Source: an uncultured Clostridia bacterium
GTDB taxonomy: Bacteria; Bacillota; Clostridia; TANB77; CAG-508
Assembly (NCBI GenBank): GCA_947632185.1
Contig: CANROH010000011.1
Location: forward strand, 1-32,945
Direction of reading: 5' to 3'
Length of the DNA: 32,945 bases
The notes under the pieces are model-generated. The model did no database searches, was not told the origin of the DNA, and saw only the letters and a list, made by a program, of their open reading frames with translations. The first letter of the stretch is position 1; the number at the start of each line of letters is the position of its first letter. Positions 1 to 8,600 of the stretch are shown in pieces. Position numbers and translations under genes: made by a program.

Positions 1-692
1 CATTTCCTTTTATTAATTCATTAAAGATTTTTCCATCCTTAATAAATAAAATTCGATTAGCATATGAAGCTGTAAAAGCATCATGAGTTACCATTAAAAT
101 TGTAGTTTGTAATTTTTGATTAAGATATTCAAAGTTTTCTAATGATTGTCTTGCAGATTTTGAGTCTAAGCTACCGAGTTGGTTCATCTGCTAAAACAAG
201 TTTTGGATTAGTAATAATCGCTCGGCAGATAGCTACTCTTTGTTTTTGACCTCCTGATACTTGATAAGGGTATTTCTTAAAAATTTCTTTTATTTCCAAT
301 TTTTCAGCTATTTCATTTACCCTTTTGTCAATTTCTCTTGAATTTACTTTTTGAATTGTTAAAGCAAGTGCTATATTCTCATAACAAGTTAACGTATCTA
401 ATAAGTTAAAATCTTGAAAAATAAATCCTAATTCTTCTCTCCTAAACTTATTTAGTTTGTTTCCTCTTAACCTTGTAATATCCTCGTTGCTGACAACTAT
501 ATGACCTGCTGTTACTCTGTCTATCGTAGATATGCAATTTAGTAATGTAGTTTTTCCAGATCCTGATGCACCCATTATACCCACAAATTCTCCTTTATCG
601 ACAGTAAAGCTAATATTATCTATTGCCTTTGTTAAGTTTGATTTGTTTCCATAATATTTTTCGATATTTCTTACTTCTAAAATTCTTTCCAT
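1..692 (-). CDS. Bce-type ABC transporter ATPase, partial, with +1 frameshift at CGG
   Basis: ATPase subunit of a MacB/Bce-type ABC transporter, the family that confers resistance to cell-wall-targeting peptide antibiotics. Translation from 692 shows Walker A GASGSGKTT (about residues 41-49), Q-loop FQDFNLLDT, signature VSGGQKQR (about 145-152) and Walker B LVLADEP. The frame then meets CGG (174-176) followed at once by TAG. Skipping the C gives the family-typical DEPTGSLDS, and the new frame stays open to the window edge through VTHD, the switch histidine. The gene is therefore otherwise intact; its 3' end and the permease partner lie outside. The start is ATG at 692 behind AGAAAGGAG. The kinase and regulator genes lie upstream, and a palindromic operator at 758-784 separates them from this gene. 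I read it as functional if the shift is decoded. A true frameshift mutation or an assembly error is the alternative. Confidence 0.85.
174..176 (-). other. In-frame CGG at +1 shift site 1 (Bce-like ATPase)
   Basis: On the coding strand the sequence reads ACT CGG TAG C. In the starting frame it encodes Thr-Arg-stop. Omitting the C gives ACT GGT AGC (Thr-Gly-Ser), which restores the DEPTGSLD motif that follows Walker B in this ABC family. The single extra base corresponds to plus-strand position 176. There is no homopolymer here. Confidence 0.85.
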
Positions 693-757
693 ATAAAAAC
701 TCCTTTCTAACTTAACTTAAATTATAATAGTTTTTCAAAGCCGTATCCATCGATTTA

Positions 758-784
758 CCTTACAAAAGCCTTACAATTTTGTAA
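758..784 (-). promoter_or_regulatory. BceR-type operator upstream of the ABC ATPase
   Basis: Positions 771-784 read TTACA-ATTT-TGTAA, a perfect TNACA-N4-TGTAA inverted repeat of the kind bound by BceR-type response regulators. A further half-site, CCTTACA at 758-764, is directly repeated at 769-775. A TATAAT-like -10 for the minus strand lies at 721-726, so the repeat sits just upstream of where a weak -35 would be. This is the position expected for activation. I infer that the regulator encoded at 1820-2488 binds here. Confidence 0.7.
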
Positions 785-789
785 GGTTT

Positions 790-1810
790 TTACTTCATAT
801 CTATATGACTACTATTGGGAAATACAAGTCTTACTTCTGTTCCTTCATATTGAGCTGACTCTAATTCTACCCTCATTCCTAATTTATCACACAGTTTTTT
901 ACATAAGTACAATCCTATTCCTGTAGATTTTTTATTTAATATTCTTCCATTTGTTCCTGTAAATCCCTTTTCAAATACTCTAGTGGTTTCTCCGCTTTTA
1001 ATTCCCATCCCATTATCTTTTATATATAAAATAACATTTTCTTTTCCCTTTACACTATAAATTTCAATTTTGGCTTGTTCTTCTACTTTTCTATATTTTA
1101 TACTGTTTTGAATAATTTGATTTAAAATAAATACAATCCATTTGCTATCAGTATTTACAGATATTTTTAAATCATGAGTATTAATAGATATTTTTTCTTC
1201 AATTAAAACTTTTCTATTCTTTTTAATACACTCATTTACTATATCTTCTATTTTATTTTTCTTTATATAGTAATCCTGGTTAGCAGTATTACTTCTAGCA
1301 TAATATAGAGCTTGTTCAATATAGTTTTCAATTTTATCTAATTCTTCATCTATGCTTTTAGTTATTTCATTTTTATTATTTTCTACTATCATTTTTCCGA
1401 CTAGCTATTGGTATTTTTATTTCATGAATCCACATTTCTATATATTCTTTATAATCTTCTTGTAAATATTTGTATGTATTTACATTTTCAATCATTGATT
1501 TATTAATTTGTTCCACTATTTCTTTTAAGATTTTCCCTTCAATAAAACTTGGATTTTCAATAATTTCCGTTATTAAATATTTCTCTTTTAATTCGTCTAA
1601 TAATTTATAAATGTTTTCATAATATACTTTTTTCTTAAAATACTCTATAATAATAGAAATAAAATATAGAATTAGTAAGCTCAATGGAATATAAATTTTT
1701 ATAAAATTTCCATAAGGATAGCAAAGCAAAAATATTTCTATAGTGGCAATTCCAAATATAATTAAACTGATTTGCAATATTTTATCTTTTACAAAACTAC
1801 TAAATTTCAT
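790..1810 (-). CDS. BceS-type sensor histidine kinase with +1 frameshift at CGG
   Basis: Small-sensing-domain histidine kinase of the Bce type, which senses flux through the partner ABC transporter. The first frame has two membrane helices (about residues 12-31 and 36-54) with almost no outer loop, a linker, and the H-box EMWIHEIKIPIA with the phospho-accepting His at about 129. Nine codons later it meets CGG (1397-1399) and would stop after six more codons. Dropping one base joins it to a second frame carrying the N box (NQIIQNSIKY), the G1 box (IKDNGMGI) and G2 (STGIGLYLCKKL) to the C-terminus. The fused product is about 339 residues, normal for BceS. The second frame starts with an ATG that has no ribosome binding site, which argues against two genes. 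Start ATG at 1810, 9 bases after the regulator's stop codon. Confidence 0.85.
1397..1399 (-). other. In-frame CGG at +1 shift site 2 (histidine kinase)
   Basis: The coding strand reads GCT AGT CGG AAA AAT G. Skipping the C gives GCT AGT GGA AAA ATG (Ala-Ser-Gly-Lys-Met) and joins the H-box half to the ATP-binding half. This position is not strongly conserved in the family, so Gly (C skipped) and Arg (a G skipped) cannot be told apart from this site alone. Confidence 0.8.
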
Positions 1811-1819
1811 ATTTTCCTC

Positions 1820-2488
1820 CTACTTTAATATATAACCTTGTCCCCTTTTGGTTTCTAATAATTCTTTCAAATTTAATTCTTCCAACTTATTTCTTAATCT
1901 AGCTATATTTACTGTTAGAGTATTATCATCAATAAAACTATCACTTTCCCATAAATAATCCATCATTTCTTCTCTTGAAACTATTTTGTTCTGACGTTCT
2001 ATTAAATATCTTAATATTTTAAATTCGTTTTTTGTTAATTCAATTTCTTTATTATCTTTTTCTATTGTTCCCTTAGATATATTTAATACAAAATCTTTTG
2101 TTTGAATTTTTTCTAAATTATTTTCCATTTTAGTTCTTCTAAGTAATGAACTTATTTTAGCAAGTAATATTTGAATATTAAAAGGTTTTGTAACATAATG
2201 ATCTGCACCATAATTAATAGAAAGTAATTCATCTAATTCATTATCTCTACTTGTTATTATAATAATTGGTACATTTGACTTCTTTCTTATCTGTCTACAA
2301 ACAAATTCCCCATCTGCTCCTGGTAAATTTATATCTAATAATATTAAATCTGGATTAATATTTATAATATCTCCAATTGTATCATCAAATTTTTTTAAAG
2401 TTTCAGCTTGATATCCATTATTATTTAAAAATATTTCTATTTGATTACTTAATTTTTCATCATCTTCTATTATTAATATTTTAGCCAT
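1820..2488 (-). CDS. BceR-like OmpR-family response regulator
   Basis: Two-component response regulator with a receiver domain and a winged-helix DNA-binding domain, about 222 residues. The acidic pair EDD follows KILII, the phospho-acceptor Asp is in DLILLDINLPG, the conserved Thr is in IIIITS and the Lys is in YVTKPF. The C-terminal OmpR domain has ELTKNEFKILRYL and a TKRGQGYIL ending. The chosen ATG at 2488 has GGAGGG seven bases before it; an in-frame ATG at 2509 lacks such a site. It is followed closely by the kinase. Its likely targets are the two TTACA-N4-TGTAA repeats, one before its own gene and one before the ATPase gene. Confidence 0.92.
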   Translation of the reverse strand: MAKILIIEDDEKLSNQIEIFLNNNGYQAETLKKFDDTIGDIININPDLILLDINLPGADGEFVCRQIRKKSNVPIIIITSRDNELDELLSINYGADHYVTKPFNIQILLAKISSLLRRTKMENNLEKIQTKDFVLNISKGTIEKDNKEIELTKNEFKILRYLIERQNKIVSREEMMDYLWESDSFIDDNTLTVNIARLRNKLEELNLKELLETKRGQGYILK

Positions 2489-2507
2489 TTCCCAACCCTC
2501 CAAAATC

Positions 2508-2550
2508 ATTATAGCATACTATTTAAAAAAATAACCTTACATTTTTGTAA
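2508..2550 (-). promoter_or_regulatory. Promoter and BceR-type operator of the regulator-kinase genes
   Basis: Positions 2537-2550 read TTACA-TTTT-TGTAA, matching the TNACA-N4-TGTAA operator pattern. A TATAAT -10 for the minus strand is at 2508-2513 and no good -35 is visible, as expected for an activated promoter. The predicted start falls next to GGAGGG, so the leader would be very short. The call suggests autoregulation and is an inference. Confidence 0.5.
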
Positions 2551-2555
2551 GGTTA
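2525..2555 (-). terminator. Terminator after the CmpB-like gene, embedding the operator
   Basis: A nine-base-pair stem (2532-2540 with 2547-2555) and six-base loop are followed on the minus strand by seven T (2525-2531). It would end the transcript of the gene at 2564-3211. The same bases form the TTACA-N4-TGTAA operator, so the element has two possible roles. Confidence 0.65.
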
Positions 2556-2563
2556 CTTTTCTA

Positions 2564-3211
2564 TTATTTTATTACTTGCATCCTATTTTTATAAATATTA
2601 TCCATAAATTCATCAGTATAATATTTATCCAAAAATATATCTATTTTATTTTTCGCTTCAATGTTATGTTTTCTTTCAGTTTGTCTTACAGCCGCCATAC
2701 TTGATATTCCTATATCAAAAATCATAAATATTGCCACTATTATAGTAAATATTATTAGAAATTTATTATCAATGTTTTCTTTTAATTTTTCTATTATTGG
2801 TTCTAGAAATTTTATATACAATAATCCTGCTAATCCCCAATAACAACAATGTAATAAACTTGTTCTTCCATTTATATTAAATGGTAAATTACTATAATCC
2901 CATGATATTGTTTCAAATATCATTTCTTGTACAAAAGAACAAATATATTCTGTAATGCCTCCTAATATTGCGGTAATTAAAAAAACTTTCATTTCATTTC
3001 TAGTATGTACCTTTTTAAATACCATATAATATACTATTGCACCTATTCCGTACACTTGAATAAACGGTCCATATATTAACCCTTGTCTTGTCTCAAAATA
3101 TCCTTTTTTCAGTAAAACATTTGTCATTTCAAGTATATATCCTATAATACTAGCAAGTACAAATATCCAAAATATTACAATAATTTCATTTAATATATTT
3201 CTTTTCTTCAT
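2564..3211 (-). CDS. CmpB-like putative ABC transporter permease-type membrane protein
   Basis: A polytopic membrane protein of 215 residues with about five hydrophobic helices. It resembles the 'ABC_trans_CmpB' putative permease family common in Clostridia: an N-terminal segment ending in GYILEM, a central RQGLIYGPF motif followed by YGIGA, and NGRTSLLHCCYWGLAGL. No ATPase partner is adjacent and the function of the family is poorly known. The start is the ATG of MKKRN. The gene appears monocistronic, with a terminator directly downstream. Family assignment rests on motif recall, so the confidence is moderate. Confidence 0.65.
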   Translation of the reverse strand: MKKRNILNEIIVIFWIFVLASIIGYILEMTNVLLKKGYFETRQGLIYGPFIQVYGIGAIVYYMVFKKVHTRNEMKVFLITAILGGITEYICSFVQEMIFETISWDYSNLPFNINGRTSLLHCCYWGLAGLLYIKFLEPIIEKLKENIDNKFLIIFTIIVAIFMIFDIGISSMAAVRQTERKHNIEAKNKIDIFLDKYYTDEFMDNIYKNRMQVIK

Positions 3212-3304
3212 TTTAATACTCCATACTTTTACTTTATAATATATTGTATAATAAAATAGTTAAAAAATTGATTAAGAATTAATTAAGATTTTATTAAAAA
3301 TAGA

Positions 3305-4114
3305 TTAATAGTAAATAGCTATGTAACCATTCAAAAATTTAATTGAATAATTCATATCTTTTTTTAATGATTCATTTAAAAGAAATGTTTGTATACTATC
3401 ATTTAATTTCTGTTTTGCTTGTTCATCTAAAATTAACTTTTCTTCAATATTAGTTAGATATATAAGCAAGCACTTATCTGATGATTCAACTTTATAAATA
3501 TTTTTTTCATAATTTTTATAAACATCATTTATAAGTTCTTGTACATTTTGATAAGTTGCATTTCCTCCATTTTCATATTTTTTTAAATCACTTAAATCTA
3601 TATATTTAGTACCTTTAAAATCTTCTACCATTTCGCCATCTTTATTATAATAATATGTTCCAGCATACTCATTTTGAGAAATACAATCATCATAACCGAC
3701 ATAAACTCGTTCTTGTGTACTCCTTATAAACGGATTAGTGTAATCATAATATTTAATATAATTTGATTTTAATACTTCTCTTGTTTCTTTTATCATATTT
3801 TTGCCTTCATATTTTGAATATTCTTCAGTATTTGAAATAAATATAAAGTAAATAAAATTTATTATCAAAATTATAAAAGCTAAAATAACTGTAAAGACAT
3901 ATAATATAAATTTTATAATTTTTTTATTTTTATCAATATTACTAACTATTTGAATTATTCCAGCAATTATTCCAATAGATACTATTATAATTGATAAATT
4001 TTTTATCCAGCCAACAAATGTTAATTTAAAAAGTTTTAAAATATAAAATAATATAATATATATGATTAAATACATAAGTATATATATTAAAATATTTGTT
4101 TTTGATTTTTTCAT
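3305..4114 (-). CDS. Unknown membrane protein
   Basis: I do not recognise the family. The 269-residue product begins with a lysine-rich tip and three hydrophobic helices (about residues 8-30, 37-59 and 67-94). A soluble domain of about 175 residues follows, likely outside the cell by the positive-inside rule. That domain has many Tyr, Asn and Lys and two Cys (in DDCISQ and SDKCLLIY). The start is ATG at 4114 behind GAGGTG. It lies 36 bases downstream of the sortase gene on the same strand and may be cotranscribed, but no sorting signal is visible in it. Confidence 0.6.
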   Translation of the reverse strand: MKKSKTNILIYILMYLIIYIILFYILKLFKLTFVGWIKNLSIIIVSIGIIAGIIQIVSNIDKNKKIIKFILYVFTVILAFIILIINFIYFIFISNTEEYSKYEGKNMIKETREVLKSNYIKYYDYTNPFIRSTQERVYVGYDDCISQNEYAGTYYYNKDGEMVEDFKGTKYIDLSDLKKYENGGNATYQNVQELINDVYKNYEKNIYKVESSDKCLLIYLTNIEEKLILDEQAKQKLNDSIQTFLLNESLKKDMNYSIKFLNGYIAIYY

Positions 4115-4150
4115 AATATATTACACCTCATAATTAAATTTTTATAAAAA

Positions 4151-4969
4151 TCAATCTTTTACTTTTTTTGCAACTACTGCTAAACGTCCATCTTCAACGT
4201 AAAAATCACAAGTTGATAATGTCATTAATTGATCTCCATATTCTGCAGTAACTCCTGTATCATACAGACTTGCTTTCTTACTATTTGTAACATATTCATC
4301 AAATTCTTTTTGATTATTTGCATTTATAAAATAATAATATCTAAATGCATTTTTCTCTGATTTATAATAAACTCTTGATTGAAATACACTTAATATTTCG
4401 TATTCTGCATCTTCACTATTTGTAGTAAATCTTATTTTTTTATGCAAATTATAAAATTCTTCATCTTTATAATCTAAAAGTCCACAAAACATATTATTTG
4501 AACCTCTATTATTATGGCCATATATTAACAAATTTGAACTTGGAATATCCCAATTATAATCCTTATCTAAAAACAATGAACCATCTTTAGAATATTCCTT
4601 TTTATAATTATGCGTCATATAATAATCATTATCCTTTCCCTGTAAAATAGGATAACTTATATCTGTATCTAAAATTTCAAGCCAAGCTACTATATCTGGA
4701 TTTTCTTCTTGCAATTCCTCTAATTTTATCATTCGATCAGTTTTTTCATTATTAGTAGGAACTGAAGTAGTATTAGCTATAATATTCTTTAATTTTTCAT
4801 TGTCCTTATCATTTTCTATCTTATTTATTTTTAGATAAATTATTAAAATTACACATACTATAAAAACAACTATTAATAATTTTAAAATTATATTTTTAAT
4901 ATTTATTTTCTTATTTTTTGATTTATCTTTTGCTCCATTACTTACTTGTCTATGTTTTCCTTTATTCAT
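4151..4969 (-). CDS. srtB: Class B sortase
   Basis: Cysteine transpeptidase that anchors surface proteins to the cell wall. The 272-residue protein has a basic N-terminus and one membrane anchor (about residues 27-46). The SrtB core starts at VAWLEI with TDISYPILQG. The catalytic residues are visible: His152 in LLIYGHN, Cys254 in TLSTCDF and Arg262 in GRLAVVAKKV. Length and the insertion before the TLSTC motif fit class B rather than A. GGAGG precedes the ATG at 4969. No substrate with a C-terminal sorting motif is in the window, so it may be a housekeeping enzyme with distant targets. Confidence 0.9.
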   Translation of the reverse strand: MNKGKHRQVSNGAKDKSKNKKINIKNIILKLLIVVFIVCVILIIYLKINKIENDKDNEKLKNIIANTTSVPTNNEKTDRMIKLEELQEENPDIVAWLEILDTDISYPILQGKDNDYYMTHNYKKEYSKDGSLFLDKDYNWDIPSSNLLIYGHNNRGSNNMFCGLLDYKDEEFYNLHKKIRFTTNSEDAEYEILSVFQSRVYYKSEKNAFRYYYFINANNQKEFDEYVTNSKKASLYDTGVTAEYGDQLMTLSTCDFYVEDGRLAVVAKKVKD

Positions 4970-5044
4970 TGCTATTTTTTACCTCCAAAATTAAAGTCAA
5001 ATATATTATAACTAAATTTAATTAAATGGTCAATGCAATTAAAC

Positions 5045-5075
5045 AAAGCAAATCATTATAAATATGATTTGCTTT
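5045..5075 (-). terminator. Terminator after the MMPL/DUF308 operon
   Basis: A perfect twelve-base-pair stem (5045-5056 with 5064-5075) with a seven-base loop lies 36 bases past the DUF308 stop codon. On the minus strand it is followed by a short TTTGTTT tract. Confidence 0.6.
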
Positions 5076-5110
5076 ATAAATATTTTTAAGAACATTCTAT
5101 TAATTTAATT

Positions 5111-5647
5111 TTATAATAGATCATTTACATATTTCATAAAAATTACACTTTCAATTAAATCACTTATTGAATATATCAAAATCATAATTCCAGCAGTTAA
5201 AACTAATGCACTACTTTGAAATAACATATATAAACCAGCAACTATTATTATAATTGATAGAATTAATGACATACCCCATATATTTACATTTCCTTTATGT
5301 AATTTTAATGATAAAACCAATCTTAAAAGTCCACTATATATCATCCAAACTCCTATCATAATTCTTAATATAGATTCTATTAAATTGCCACAAGTGGCAG
5401 TAATTAATCCAATAATAATAGCAATAATTCCATAAACTAAATCGTAATTATATAAATCATAATTTCCTTTTGCGATAAAATAGTCTACAATTTTAATTAT
5501 CCCAATAACAATAAATATTCCTCCTATAATAAATGATATTATTTTAGTTGCAGAATCAGTTTTTATTATCATAAAAACTCCTACAATTGCAAATATAATA
5601 TTCATAATTATATCTGCCCATCCTGTCTTTTTTAGTAAATTTTTCAT
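5111..5647 (-). CDS. DUF308/HdeD-like membrane protein
   Basis: A small polytopic membrane protein of 178 residues with about six hydrophobic helices, many beginning with Gly-rich I/V/A runs such as GVFMIIKTD, GGIFIVIGI and GVWMIYSGLLRL. This pattern matches the DUF308 (HdeD-like) family, whose molecular role is not settled; E. coli HdeD contributes to acid resistance. GGAGG precedes the ATG. The gene begins 26 bases after the large MMPL transporter, so the two are very likely cotranscribed and share control by the divergent TetR regulator. A role accessory to the transporter is an inference. Confidence 0.7.
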   Translation of the reverse strand: MKNLLKKTGWADIIMNIIFAIVGVFMIIKTDSATKIISFIIGGIFIVIGIIKIVDYFIAKGNYDLYNYDLVYGIIAIIIGLITATCGNLIESILRIMIGVWMIYSGLLRLVLSLKLHKGNVNIWGMSLILSIIIIVAGLYMLFQSSALVLTAGIMILIYSISDLIESVIFMKYVNDLL

Positions 5648-5673
5648 TTTTTTACCTCCATTTTTTATTAAAT

Positions 5674-8600
5674 TTATTTTTTATTTTTTACTATTAATTT
5701 ATCACAAAAAGCAAGAACTGCTGGTAATAATACTAAAATTAAAATCGTAGAACATAATGTACCTTCTGAAATTGTTTTACATATTTTTGCAGCAATAGCT
5801 GAAGCAAAATTAGCAATAATTAATGTTACTATAATAAGTATTGAACTTGAAGTTAAAATAGTGTTTATTGATCTATTATATGAATCTATAATTGCTTCTT
5901 TTATTCCTTCAGTTTTTCTGTGTTCTAGATAATATGAAGTATAAAGAATTGCATAATCTATAGTTGCACCCATTAATATACTTTGAACAATAAGTATTGA
6001 TATGAAATATACACTTTCTCCAACTATTGATAGTATTCCCATAGTTAAATAAACTGCTGTCTGTATTGTTAATACTAATATTACAGGTATAGTAATTGAT
6101 TTAAATGTAATTGCTACTACTATAAAAATTGCTATCATTGTTATAATCGTTATAAAGTTTAATTCATTATTAAAAGTTTTACTCATTTCATATGCCATAG
6201 GAGAATCTCCTATTATATAAACTTCATCTAAATCTTTTCTAATCATATTTTCTGTATTCTTTACAAATTCAAATGTTTCCGGTGATTCCATTTCAAATGA
6301 AGTATTTAAAACTACTCTCGAATATTTATCTCCTATTAACATTTCTTTCGCATCTTTTATTGTTGTTTTTGAATCTATTATATCATTTCTCATATCATCT
6401 TCAATAAAATCTGTAAATCTTTCATCTTTTAGTATATCATTATTAAGAAAATTAACAAATTCCTCTACAGTCATTTCCCATGAATTGTTATATTGCTTAC
6501 TACTTCCATAATAAGTATAAAGAATTTCTACCATGTTTTTTTCTACATTATCACTTAATTTGCTAATAATAGCAAATATTTCATCTGCTGTATATTTTGT
6601 ATTATTAATAGTAGCATTCATAATTCCATTTACAGTATTTAATTTGGAAATTTTATCATCATCAAAATTACTTGAATATTCTTCATTTGTAACTACATCT
6701 TTAAGTAAAAACTCAATAAATTCTTTTAAAGATGCACTAGGATTTTTATTTATATATTTAGAAGTATATAAACCATAAAGCAATTTACAATCTTCTTCAT
6801 CTATAACTAATAATGAAGATAATTCATTACTATTATATTTTTTATCATTAAGAATTCCATTCATTGCTGATTGGAGTAAATTTAAATCTTTAATAGTGTT
6901 ACCTGTTAATCTATTTGCAAGCATACTATCATTTTGATGTGCAAGTACAAAATCCACAAATTCTTTTGGTGTTATAGTTGTATTATTTTGCATAGAAACA
7001 TATAACGTATATATACTTTTTACACTGTCACTATCTATTCCTATAATTTGGGAAAGCTCTTGGTAAGTAAAACTTTTATTGTTAATCGTACTTGTCATAA
7101 TAGTAGATAATAATTGTAACTTATTCATAGTAACTTCATCAATATTATTTTTTATACTTTCCATTTCTTTATTTGCTAATATTAAATTTACAAATTCATT
7201 AGGGCTAGCCGTCCAACTACCAGTATTTCCACTTATATAATCTATTAAAGTATATAATTTATACATTTGCTGAACATCTATATTCAATATTTGAGATAAC
7301 TGTTTTGCAGTATATTGAGTTTTTTCAGTTGAAACACTATCATCTATTACCATTTTTAGTAATTTTAAATTATTTAAAGTATCATTATCTAATGTAAAAA
7401 CTCCAGAATCTAGAGAATCGCCACTTGTTTGACTAAATAATACTACAACTAAATCAACAAATTCTTTAGGAGACATTTTTGTATCATCAGACTTTCCTGT
7501 TAATTCATATATATCATCAACAAATCCTTCTTTTAAGCCACCAAACATTTTGTTTAAAGTAGCTTTATCCAATTTAGTTGTATTTATATTATTTTCATTT
7601 TTAGCAAATATTGATACACTTCTTAGAGTACTTATATCCACACCTTGTAAATATTCTGTAGTGTCAGCAATTTGAATAGTTTTATTTATAAATTCTGTTA
7701 TACTAAATTTACTTTCATCATTTTTATTACTATATTTTAAAAGTAAAATCTGATTAATTTGTGTTTCATCTATTCCAAATAAACTAGCTAATTCTTTAGA
7801 AGTCATTTGTTTATTAATTGTATTTAAATTACTAAATGTTGCTAATAATTTTATATTTTGTATTGTTTCATCATCAAAATTACTTGCATAATTACTATCA
7901 TTTAATACATTATTTAGTACAAAATTTGAGAATTCTGAAATTGACATTTTTATATTTATATCATTTACAAGAATATAATATTTATATAACTGGCTCATTG
8001 TATCACTATCAATTCCAAATAATTCAGACATTTGATTGCTTGTCATTTTAGTTTGTATTGTTTGTTTATTTGTAAATTTTGATAAGATATTTAATTTATT
8101 TCTACTTTCATCATCAATTTTACTTGCATACTTCTCATTTGTTAAAACATCTTTATTCATAAAATCAATAAATTCACTCAAACTAATTTGTGTATTATTA
8201 TTCTTAGAAAGATAATATATAAAAACATCATCTATTTTGCTTTTATCAATTTCTAAAATACTAGCTATGTCAGCAGAATTTCTTTTCTTGTTTATTGAAT
8301 TTACTGTAATAAAGTTTTTTAATCTAGTAATTTCTTTTTTAGTCTCATCATCAATTTTTTCATTTGTTTTCTCATTTTTATAAGCTTCATTTTCTATAAA
8401 ATTTACAAACTCATTAAATGTCATTTCATTTTTTGAGTCTGGATTGTAATAGTCATAATACACTATTTTTAATAAATAATCTTCAACTTTAACATCTGAA
8501 CCCAAATCTTCTAATTTATCATTTAACTTTTCATAAGTTAACTTTTCATTTATTGTATTTCCATATCCTAAAACCTCATCTACTTTATTTTCATTTTCAA

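Noticed and set aside
6385..8532. EF-hand calcium-binding repeats in the MMPL loop
   Set aside because: The repeated Glu-Phe pair is not part of a DxDxDG loop with correct spacing, so there is no basis for calcium binding.
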